A stretch of DNA of 64,000 nucleotides from Streptomyces sp. ISL-12 (GTDB lineage Bacteria; Actinomycetota; Actinomycetes; Streptomycetales; Streptomycetaceae). Location of the stretch: positions 57,508-121,507 of the forward strand of contig NZ_JAGGOO010000048.1 of assembly GCF_018614415.1 (NCBI RefSeq). The letters are read 5' to 3'. Under the pieces are notes generated by a model. The model saw only the letters and a program-made list of their open reading frames with translations. It was not told the DNA's origin and did no database searches. The translations under genes and the position numbers were made by a program. Of the stretch, positions 33,377 through 41,373 are shown piece after piece; positions within the stretch are counted from its first letter, which is position 1, and each line of letters starts with the position of its first letter.

Positions 33377-34585
33377 TCAGAGCCCCCGTTCGTGCTCACG
33401 GACGTAGGTGAACCCGCGCGGCAACTCGTGCGGCCCGGCCAGACCGGCCCTCTTGTGATCCTCCCGATAGGAAGCCTTGGCCTCCGGGCTCGCCTCCTTG
33501 CCGAGGTGGCCGATGCGCATCAGATGTCCCGCGACCCGGTGGGCGTTCATGCCGTACCCGTCGTCCGATGTCGTTTCCCGGATCTCCTCACGTCCGGCAT
33601 CACGGAGAACCGGGGCGTAGCAGAGCAGCGGGACCTCGGTCTCACCAGGGCGCGCGGGGTAGTGCAGCATGGCCGCCTGGTTCACGCTTCCCCGCTCCCA
33701 CGTCAGGATGCGACGGGTCAGGAGCCGCTCGATCGCGGCGACGATCTTCTTCCTCGGCGGCCTTTCCGTCTCCGCACGGTCGGCGGTGTTCCTGAGCAGC
33801 GCCTCCTGCGGGAGCAGGGCCCGGCCCTTCTCGTCGAGGTATCCCAGTTCACGCAGCGCGATCAGCACCAGCTCCTCCACCCGGTCCACACGGGCGTCGA
33901 AGGCGGCCAGCTCGCGGGTCATGATTCTCGGGTCGTAGGCGTACCGGACCACGGAACCACCGAAGACGACGGGCTTGTCCAGTGGGGTGAAAGCGAAACG
34001 GAGCTTTCGCCAGGTGTCCCAGCGGACGGACACGCGCGTCCCGGGAAGAACGAAGGACTGCCAGGTCAGACCAGTCAGTGCAGGGTCGGCACCGGTCGTC
34101 CGGAGTCTGACACCCTTCTGCTCGTCAAGGGTCCTGATGCGGTGGCGACCGCGCAGGAAGGTCACGTCCAGTGGTTCGTGAGGGGCCGCGCGGTCGGCCA
34201 TCGCGGCCGGGACGGGGCAGGTGCCGTGCAGCAGGTGTTCCGCACGCACATGGAACTTCCATTCCACCGTGAGCCCGGTGTTGATCACCGAGTGGGGCAT
34301 TCCGCTGTCGAGATCCTCGACGACGACCCGGGTGAGATCTCGCGAGCGAGAGTCCGGTGGCCGAGATACCGGTTCCCCATGCGTCCTCGAAGCCGCCATA
34401 CGTCCGTAGCAGCCGTTGCAGTACAGGTCATCACCGCGCACGGCGACGAGCCGAGCCTGCTTCGTCAGCGCACATTGCGCGCAGTCGAAAGAGACGACGT
34501 TCTCCAGCCGTACCTGCTGTAGTGCGCCACGGGGCGCGTACGTTCTCGTGATCTTCTCGCCGAGCAGCCGCGAGCCGATGTTCAT
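33377..34585 (-). CDS. Unrecognised 402-residue protein with zinc-ribbon-like N-terminus
   Basis: A clear coding frame (402 residues) with normal codon use, between rloB and pglX. The N-terminal 60 residues contain two Cys pairs, CAQC and CNGC, about 25 residues apart, which could bind zinc. The middle (TVEWKFHVRAEHLLHGTC, DVTFLRGRHRIR, VSVRWDTWRKLRFAFT) is beta-rich. The C-terminal half is helical with basic stretches (PPRKKIVAAIERLLTRRILT). I do not recognise a family. It runs in the same direction as pglX with an 80-base gap after it, and the terminator of rloB lies before it. It is either an unlisted accessory of this BREX locus or a separate cargo gene. Confidence 0.8.
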   Translation of the reverse strand: MNIGSRLLGEKITRTYAPRGALQQVRLENVVSFDCAQCALTKQARLVAVRGDDLYCNGCYGRMAASRTHGEPVSRPPDSRSRDLTRVVVEDLDSGMPHSVINTGLTVEWKFHVRAEHLLHGTCPVPAAMADRAAPHEPLDVTFLRGRHRIRTLDEQKGVRLRTTGADPALTGLTWQSFVLPGTRVSVRWDTWRKLRFAFTPLDKPVVFGGSVVRYAYDPRIMTRELAAFDARVDRVEELVLIALRELGYLDEKGRALLPQEALLRNTADRAETERPPRKKIVAAIERLLTRRILTWERGSVNQAAMLHYPARPGETEVPLLCYAPVLRDAGREEIRETTSDDGYGMNAHRVAGHLMRIGHLGKEASPEAKASYREDHKRAGLAGPHELPRGFTYVREHERGL

Positions 34586-34700
34586 GACAGATCAACCCCC
34601 CGCCCCCTTCGTCCCCTCCCGGCCTCTCCCCGACAGCGGCGAACCTCGGGGGCAGACCGGCTGCGCCGACCTCGCAGGGAGAAGAGGGCCAGCGTAGAAA

Positions 34701-34730
34701 CGCCTGCTCGACCGATCAAGAGCAGGCGTG
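34701..34730 (-). terminator. Terminator of the rloA-rloB pair
   Basis: ACGCCTGCTC (34701-34710) and GAGCAGGCGT (34721-34730) form a perfect 10-bp stem with a 10-base loop, 6 bases after the rloB stop; on the minus strand TTTCT follows. This is a good intrinsic terminator and isolates the pair from the downstream 402-residue gene. Confidence 0.85.
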
Positions 34731-34736
34731 GTCGTC

Positions 34737-35369
34737 TCAGTTCTGCAAGTGTGTCGGCACGATCTGCCGGATCAGGCGCCACATACCCGTCGACGGATTC
34801 TGTTTGTGTTCCTCGCCCGCTTCCGCCAGCCTCCGTGCCCGCTCCACCGCGTCTGGCCAGGTGTTCCGATACGGAGTGAACGAGAACCTTTCCGCCGCTT
34901 TGCTGTAGCCGGAATGGTGGGGTACCAGGTGCCGTACGGCCTGGCGATACCCGTCGACCGGGGCGCGGTGATCGGTGAAGTGGAGCAGGAGCCACAGCTC
35001 GAAGCACGGATTGGAGAGAGCGATCTCGATGTTCTCGACGCGGGCCAACCGCAGTGCCTCGTCGAGATGGGCGAAGTCGTCCACGTCCAGTACGCACCAG
35101 GTGTGCGCGTAATGATCCCCGGTCCGCGCACGCTCGCCCGCCGCGTGCCGGACCACGGACACCGGGTCCCGCGGGCAGACCTTGATCTGTACCTCGACGG
35201 CACGGTTGTCGACCGCTTTCAGCAACCCCCGTACGTAGATCGGCTCTGTGTTCCTTGCGCCGCACACGACCAGAATCGAGGGCAGGGCGTCCCGGTACGC
35301 CGGCTTGCGGCGGAGCGTGGACTCACGCCTCGGTGTTCTTCGCCCGTCCCGCTTCGGTTCCCTCGCCAC
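34737..35369 (-). CDS. rloB: RloB-family Toprim-like protein (AbiL-type)
   Basis: A 210-residue protein of the RloB/AbiLii family. After a basic N-terminus it has ILVVCGARNTEPIYVRGLL (usually V-C-E-G-x-x-T-E-P-x-Y), CVLDVDDF with Asp-x-Asp, and the family signature SNPCFELWLLLHF. This is a Toprim-type fold, probably a nuclease. GTG 35369 is chosen because GGGGGGAAACGG precedes it and it matches family starts; the frame extends to a TTG at 35390. It overlaps the end of rloA by 47 bases. The first Glu of the usual C-E-G motif is changed (C-G-A), so activity may rely on the T-E-P Glu. Confidence 0.88.
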   Translation of the reverse strand: MAREPKRDGRRTPRRESTLRRKPAYRDALPSILVVCGARNTEPIYVRGLLKAVDNRAVEVQIKVCPRDPVSVVRHAAGERARTGDHYAHTWCVLDVDDFAHLDEALRLARVENIEIALSNPCFELWLLLHFTDHRAPVDGYRQAVRHLVPHHSGYSKAAERFSFTPYRNTWPDAVERARRLAEAGEEHKQNPSTGMWRLIRQIVPTHLQN

Positions 35370-36675
35370 CCGTTTCCCCCCGCCCGGCAAGCGCCAACGT
35401 GAACGTGTCGTCGATCATGGGCACCGCGCCGTAACCGCCGTTCAGATACCGGCGCTCGCGGTTCTCGTCCTGGCGTGGCCGGAAGTCGGACAGCGGATAG
35501 AGCGAGCTCTCCCCGAACTCGTTCTTCGCCACGAACCAGATCTGGTCCCGCTTCAGGATGTCCTCCCCGGCCCTGCGGCCCAGCAGACTGACATCGTGAC
35601 TGGTGAAGAGCAGTTGCGCGCCGTGAGGATTGCGAAGCGGATCCTGGAACAGCGCGACAAGGAAGGCGCTCAACCGTGGGTGCAGGCTGCTGCCGAGTTC
35701 GTCCACCACCAGAGTGCCGCCCTGCCGGGCCACGTCCTCCAGCGTGAACGCGTACTCCACCAGCGCCTGAGTGCCCGCCGACTCGGCGTGCAGCGGTACC
35801 TCGAACGGCCCGTTCCTGCCGGTGTGCCGGAGCAGCAGTTCGTGTCGTGTCCGTCGTTGCGTCCGCGGCAGGTCGAAGAGCACGTCCTTGCCGCTGTCCC
35901 GAGCCGTGGTTCGCGACGCCGTAAGAGCTTCTTCCTCGACGCTCTCGACTCGCAGGTCCTCGATCCCGAGGTCCGCGACAAGCAGAAGATCGCGGAGATG
36001 GGCCGGCTCTCCAAAGGCATCCAGCCTCTGCGCCAACCTCCTCAGTGTCATGAGACGGTGGCGGGAAAGCCCGGGTACTACACTGCCGCCGCCGAACACC
36101 AGTTTCCTGCGGAACCACTGATACACCGGATTGACCGCTTCTATGGCCAGCCGCGACCGGGCCGCCATGGAGAGCAGCAACGCGTTGGAAGCAGTCACAT
36201 CGGCGACCGTACGCAGTTCTTTCTCACGGTCCTGGGTGCTGCCCACCCGAAGGGGCTTGTCCCCCTCCCGCTCGAACACCACGCGCTTCCGGCCCTCCGG
36301 GTAGGCGTAGAGCCACTCCGAGACCACGCACTCGTCGTCCACCTCGAAGCCGTAGACGTACCGCACCCCACGCACCAGAAGGTCCGCGACATACCAGGAC
36401 GAATCGGTGTCGGCGATGTCGGCGAGGAAGGGATGCCGGTTCAGCCCCTCACCGTCCTCTGCCAGGAGGTGCGAGTGGTTGACCATCTCCGCCATGTACC
36501 GCAGTGCGTGCACGACGTTCGACTTGCCGGCGGCGTTCGAACCGAAGACACCCGCGACAGGCACTGCCTCCCATTTGGTGCCGGCCGGCCGGTCGCCCTC
36601 GTAGACGGGCTGAAGCTGCCATTCCAGCTCCTCGCGGATTGATCGGTGATTGGCCACCCTGAAGTTCAGCAACAT
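35323..36675 (-). CDS. rloA: RloA-family AAA ATPase (AbiL-type)
   Basis: A 450-residue ATPase of the RloA/AbiLi family. Opening MLLNFRVANHRSIREELEWQ is followed by Walker A GSNAAGKSNVV. Walker B is GTLVVDELGSSLHP, and LLFTSHDVSLLG is the His-switch segment. RloA-RloB pairs match the lactococcal abortive-infection system AbiL, first noticed as genes linked to restriction operons. ATG 36675 follows GAGGGGG. It lies 98 bases after the pglW stop, in the same direction, and is followed by rloB and a terminator. It probably senses phage infection and controls the RloB effector; that division of labour is inferred from related systems. Confidence 0.88.
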   Translation of the reverse strand: MLLNFRVANHRSIREELEWQLQPVYEGDRPAGTKWEAVPVAGVFGSNAAGKSNVVHALRYMAEMVNHSHLLAEDGEGLNRHPFLADIADTDSSWYVADLLVRGVRYVYGFEVDDECVVSEWLYAYPEGRKRVVFEREGDKPLRVGSTQDREKELRTVADVTASNALLLSMAARSRLAIEAVNPVYQWFRRKLVFGGGSVVPGLSRHRLMTLRRLAQRLDAFGEPAHLRDLLLVADLGIEDLRVESVEEEALTASRTTARDSGKDVLFDLPRTQRRTRHELLLRHTGRNGPFEVPLHAESAGTQALVEYAFTLEDVARQGGTLVVDELGSSLHPRLSAFLVALFQDPLRNPHGAQLLFTSHDVSLLGRRAGEDILKRDQIWFVAKNEFGESSLYPLSDFRPRQDENRERRYLNGGYGAVPMIDDTFTLALAGRGETGGEGTEAGRAKNTEA

Positions 36676-36773
36676 GGGAACACCCCCTCTCTGAAGAGTC
36701 TCACCTCAATCTCTGCAAGTGAATCGTCGATGAGGGGGCTTGGCAAGCGGATCCGGGCAGTTGGGAATGGTGA

Positions 36774-39700
36774 TCACGCCACTTGGCGCAACTGTCTGAC
36801 GAACAGCCCGTCCAGCACCTCCCACTCGCTCACCCGGTCCACCACCTCCACCGTCCGCCCGTCCAGCGTCGGCGTGGCCCGGGGGTCCTCCGCCGGGAGC
36901 AGCAGCCACAGACCGTGCGGGACGTCGGAGGGACGGCGGGCCGCCTGCTGCAAGCCGGCCACCAGTTCGCGCCCGCCCGCTTCCCAGTACCGGGCGATCA
37001 GCCCGGCTTCGTGGAGCAGCAGGACGGTGCGCGGGCCCGAGCGCTCGGCCAGCTCCACCACCCGCTGCCGTACACGCTCGGCCGCCAGACGGGTGTACGA
37101 GGCGAGCGCCGCACCCATCATGCCGGTCGCCGCGAACTTCGCGTCCGCCTTGAGCAGGGCCTGCCAGCGCACGGACTGCTCCACGGCCAGCTCCTTCAGC
37201 ACCTCCAGGAACAGCGTGTTCAGCGCCACGGCGACGGCTCCGTGCCGGTCGGCCAAGGCTCCTGCGACGCCCGGCAGATCGGATCCCTTCAGCGTCAGGG
37301 CCAGGAAGCCGCCGCGGCGCCGGGCCTCGGCCAGCCGGGCCGTCAGCACCTCCCGCGGATCACGGCCCTCGGCGATACGGCCCTGCGCGGCCGCATAGAG
37401 GGAACCGGTGCTGGTCAGGGAGGATGAGGAGAGCGCGAGACGGCTGCCCGCGCCTTCCTGGACGCGGGGGAAGAACCGGCGCCGCTCCGGGTCGTACACC
37501 AGCGGGAAACCCGCGTCCGCCAGGGCATCGGACAACTCGACGTACGTCGTCTCGTCCAGGACCGCCAGACCGGGGAACCGGGCCCGAACCCGGGCGAGCA
37601 GGTCGGCGGTGGCAATTCCGGTCTCCGGCCGGACACCCGCCGGTGCCTGCGAGATGCGCAGGGCGCGCGCCAGGCTCAGGGCCAGCGGAAACAGCTCCAG
37701 CCGGGGGGAGACCGCGACCCCGGTCGCCATCGAAGCGGCCAGCTCCACCAGCCGGGTGTCGGCCAGGGCGGCCATCCCCTCGGGAACCTCCACCGAGCGC
37801 AGCTCCCGCAGCACGGTGGCCCGGCCGGGCAGCGGTTCCCGCCCGGCCAGGTCGGCCGCGCGCACCCCCAGGTCCGAGGCGTAGTCGGCGAGCTCGGCGG
37901 GGGTGGGGTCGTCGGCGCCCGGCTGGTCCTCCAGGGCGATCACGACGCGTCCGTTGCGCCGCTGCACGGTGAACCGCGCGGGCGGCTCCGCACCTTCCGG
38001 AGTCTCCTCGGCGCCGGCACCGGCGTCGTCGTCGCGCTTGCGGATCTCCGTCTCGACCGCGGCCCGCACCACGGCCAGCGCCTTGGCCTGCGCGGCTACG
38101 GGATCATCGGTCCCCGCGCCGTGCCGGGCGCGCAGCTCCGACGCCAGCTCTTCGGCCGTGGAGACCCGCTCGCGGTCGGTGAGGATCGCCACCAGCTCGT
38201 CCCGCACCCGCCGCAGCCACGTCAGCTCGGCCCACTTCTCTATCGCCACCTGCTGGTTCTGCGACACGGTGGGCTGGCTGATGCCCAGGGCGCCCGCGAT
38301 GCGGCTCTGCGCCGGCCACGGCTCCAGGGCCTCGCCGGTCTCCAGTACACCCGGGAGCTGGAGCGTCGCCCGGACGACGTCCGGACGCGGCCTGGTGCGA
38401 CGCTTGCCCTCCGGCGGGGTGAGGCGTGCGGCCAGCGTGTCGACCGACTCCAGTACCTCCTCGGGCGCGTCGGGCCGCACCGCCGCCGGACCCTTCGCGG
38501 TGGCTCGGCGGCGCAACGCCTGGGTCCACTGGCGATGGCGGCGGTTCAGCTCCTTGCGGATGGCGTTGCCCGCGCCGCGGGCCCGGGAGATGTGGTGCGG
38601 AGGGATGTTCAGCAGTTCCTCGACCGTGTGGGCCTTGAACCCCTCCGCGACGGAAACGGCCCGGGGGGACAGCCCCGCCGCGGCGAGCGGCGTGGAGAGT
38701 ACGGCGGCCTCGGCCGCTTGCTCGCGGGCGTCCTCCAGGTCTTCCGCGCGGATGCCGACCGTGGCCGGCGTCGTCGCGGGACGGGCCGCGTCGGCCCTGC
38801 GGAAGACCTGACGCCACGCCTCCTGCACCTGCCGCAGACTGTCGTAACGCTGCTCGACGTCCCGGTGCAGGGCCCGCTCGAAAAACCCCCTCAACCCCTC
38901 GCTCAGGGCCTGGGGAAACAGCTCCGCCGAGACATGCAGCTCCGCCTCCGGAACCATCCGCGGGTCGCCCTGCCCGTCGCCCCAGACCGGCCGCTCACCG
39001 GAGGCCATCTCGTGCAGGGTGACAGCGGCGGCGTACCACTCGGCGTGGTCGTCGTAACGGGAACGGCCCGCCCCGCCGAGGAACGGGTCGAGATACCCCC
39101 GGGTGCCCGCGGACACGTCCTGGTCCGGAGCGTCGGCCATGGAGAAGTCGAACAGCATCAACTGCCACGAGCCGTCGCTGCGCTTGAACAGGCCGAGGTT
39201 GTCCGGCTTGATGTCCCGATGCCGTACCCCGCGCGCCGCCAGGGCGTCGAGCGCGTCGAACAGGTCGTTGCCGAACCGCTCCAGCTGGTCGTACCCCAAC
39301 GGCCCCTGGTCGCGCAGCCGGGAGCCCAGGCTCACCGGTTCCCGGTCGTCCTCGCCGCGGTAACCGCCGGCGTACTCGATCTCCAGCACCGTGTGCCCGG
39401 CCAGCTCGCGGGGCTCGGCGAGCAGCTTGACGATCCGCCCGCCGCCCACCTCCTGCAACGCCTTCGCCTCCGCGTGCAGACGGGCGTCCTTCTCCTGGTC
39501 CAGGGAGACCTTGAAGACCCGCAGCGCGTCGTCACCGTCCTCCGCCGCGGTACGGCGGACCAGCAACGCACGGGCCGTGGCACCGGTACCGAGCACCCTC
39601 ACCACGCTCCAGGTGCCGTCCAGCGGTTGACCCGGCTGCACGGTGAGGGGGTCGGCGGCGGGTCCGCCGGCCGCGGGCGCCGCGGTGTCCGCCTCCGCGG

Positions 39701-41189
39701 CCGCCAGCAGTTCCAGGAACTCGTCGACCGACGCGGGACGGTCCTGCACGTCAGCGGCCGTCGCCCGGAAGACGAGCGTGTCCAGGGCGGTCGACACGGA
39801 GTCGGAGACGGCGTACGGATGCAGGCCGTGATCGCTCTGGAGCCGCTCCAGCAGCGCGCTGCGGCGATCCGCCGGTGGACGCCCGGTGAGCAGCAGGTAG
39901 GCGAGCGAGCCGAGACCGAAGACGTCGAGGTCGACCGGGTCGGCGAACTCCTGGTCGGTCTCCGGCGCCAAATAGACCTGCGCGGTGTCGGCGATCAGCC
40001 CTCCGTCCAGAGGGGTGTCACCGAGCGAGCGGTGCATGGTGGTCTCGAAGTCACGGGCGGCCGTCTGCCAGTCAGCGATCCGCAGCACGGGATCGCTGCC
40101 GTCCTCACGGGCCGAGACGTACACCGACCGCGCGGAGAGGGCCCGGTGGTAGAGGGACCGGTTGTGCGCGTAGCGCACCGCCTCGGCGAGCTGCCGAACC
40201 AGGTCGAGACGCTGCGTCGGCGTGAGCCGCCCGCCGTACGCGTCGAGGTAGGCGTCCAGCCGGAGATCCGACTCGCGGTGCCGGAACAGGATCGCGGGGC
40301 CGCCCTGGTGCTCACGGATCTGCGCCGCCTGCACGATGCCGCGGTGGTTGATCCCCTGCAGCACCTGGTACTCGCGCTGCGCGGCCCGATCCAGCTTCGC
40401 GCGCTGTTCGTCGGAAGCGGCCGCCCCGGCCAGGTAGATGCGGACCCGCCCGCTCTCCTTGACCAGCTCGTCGTCCCGCACGGCCAGCCGGTCTTCCCAG
40501 CCGGGCCCCGCGTCGAGTGCGCGCGCTTCAAGCTTCCAGTCGTCACCGAAGCGCAGATGGGCGGTCGAATGGCTGATGCCGATCTTCTGCATCAGCCGTT
40601 CCAGACGCTGGCTGATCACCGGGGTGATACGCCAGCTCTCCCGCTCCGGCGGGCGGCCCAGCAGGTCGTCCCAGATCTTCGGCAGACCGCTCGCGCCGTC
40701 GTTACGGCCGTAGACGTTGGTGCGCTGGAACTCGTCCAGCTCGCTCACCAGACCCGGATCGTGCAGGAACACAGCCGGTTTGATGAAAGGGACGTCCCTG
40801 GGGGACATCCCGAGCGACCGCGCGGCGCGCTCCAGCTGCCCCTTCAGCTCCTTGGCCTTCAGGTCGGTCAGATGCAAGGGATTGCGCAGGGTGCGCACCC
40901 GGTCGCCGTGGAACTGCCAGGTGTCTCCGTGGTTCACCACCCGGCCGGGGTGGCCCTTCAACTCCAGCAGGTAGAGGCCACCTGTTACGGCGATCAGCAC
41001 GTCACACTCACTGACCCGTCCGGAGGCCCCGGTGAACTGAAAGGTCGCCCATGCCCGGTAAGGCTCCGTCTTCGGCATCAGCCCACGGAGATGGTCCAGC
41101 CCTTCCTGCTCCCAGCGGAACCCGGACCGCCGCGGCTGGAACCACCGCTCCCGCTGGGCGGGGGGCGCGGGCTTCGGAGCAGCGGGCAC
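36774..41189 (-). CDS. pglW: BREX type 2 Ser/Thr kinase PglW
   Basis: A roughly 1,471-residue protein. A NERD (nuclease-related) domain comes first (about 35-140; DVLIAVTGGLYLLELKGHPG). Two kinase-like domains follow. The first (about 220-490) is degenerate: its catalytic loop reads HRAL where HRDL is expected (near 347) and DFG is replaced by ADW. The second is intact, with VFKV Lys, HRDIKPDNL near 656, and FDFSMAD. The C-terminal half is helical and unrecognised apart from helix-hairpin-like and sigma-70-region-like pieces. GTG 41189, 7 bases after GGAGG, is chosen. PglW is the kinase of the Pgl phage-exclusion system and is probably the sensing component. Confidence 0.92.
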   Translation of the reverse strand: MPAAPKPAPPAQRERWFQPRRSGFRWEQEGLDHLRGLMPKTEPYRAWATFQFTGASGRVSECDVLIAVTGGLYLLELKGHPGRVVNHGDTWQFHGDRVRTLRNPLHLTDLKAKELKGQLERAARSLGMSPRDVPFIKPAVFLHDPGLVSELDEFQRTNVYGRNDGASGLPKIWDDLLGRPPERESWRITPVISQRLERLMQKIGISHSTAHLRFGDDWKLEARALDAGPGWEDRLAVRDDELVKESGRVRIYLAGAAASDEQRAKLDRAAQREYQVLQGINHRGIVQAAQIREHQGGPAILFRHRESDLRLDAYLDAYGGRLTPTQRLDLVRQLAEAVRYAHNRSLYHRALSARSVYVSAREDGSDPVLRIADWQTAARDFETTMHRSLGDTPLDGGLIADTAQVYLAPETDQEFADPVDLDVFGLGSLAYLLLTGRPPADRRSALLERLQSDHGLHPYAVSDSVSTALDTLVFRATAADVQDRPASVDEFLELLAAAEADTAAPAAGGPAADPLTVQPGQPLDGTWSVVRVLGTGATARALLVRRTAAEDGDDALRVFKVSLDQEKDARLHAEAKALQEVGGGRIVKLLAEPRELAGHTVLEIEYAGGYRGEDDREPVSLGSRLRDQGPLGYDQLERFGNDLFDALDALAARGVRHRDIKPDNLGLFKRSDGSWQLMLFDFSMADAPDQDVSAGTRGYLDPFLGGAGRSRYDDHAEWYAAAVTLHEMASGERPVWGDGQGDPRMVPEAELHVSAELFPQALSEGLRGFFERALHRDVEQRYDSLRQVQEAWRQVFRRADAARPATTPATVGIRAEDLEDAREQAAEAAVLSTPLAAAGLSPRAVSVAEGFKAHTVEELLNIPPHHISRARGAGNAIRKELNRRHRQWTQALRRRATAKGPAAVRPDAPEEVLESVDTLAARLTPPEGKRRTRPRPDVVRATLQLPGVLETGEALEPWPAQSRIAGALGISQPTVSQNQQVAIEKWAELTWLRRVRDELVAILTDRERVSTAEELASELRARHGAGTDDPVAAQAKALAVVRAAVETEIRKRDDDAGAGAEETPEGAEPPARFTVQRRNGRVVIALEDQPGADDPTPAELADYASDLGVRAADLAGREPLPGRATVLRELRSVEVPEGMAALADTRLVELAASMATGVAVSPRLELFPLALSLARALRISQAPAGVRPETGIATADLLARVRARFPGLAVLDETTYVELSDALADAGFPLVYDPERRRFFPRVQEGAGSRLALSSSSLTSTGSLYAAAQGRIAEGRDPREVLTARLAEARRRGGFLALTLKGSDLPGVAGALADRHGAVAVALNTLFLEVLKELAVEQSVRWQALLKADAKFAATGMMGAALASYTRLAAERVRQRVVELAERSGPRTVLLLHEAGLIARYWEAGGRELVAGLQQAARRPSDVPHGLWLLLPAEDPRATPTLDGRTVEVVDRVSEWEVLDGLFVRQLRQVA

Positions 41190-41373
41190 CGGACACCTCC
41201 ATGGCGGCCTATGCAAGGCCTGTGCAGGGGGAGAGAGCCGCCGAGACGCGAGGCGTGTCTCTCCGAGGACAGGACCAAAATCCTAGTGCGCCCCTCTGAC
41301 ATCCGGTCCTTCCGTGGCGGAGCCGCCCGCAGCTTCCTGGCCTGCTGCACCGGCGGCCTTCGCTGTTCCCCCG

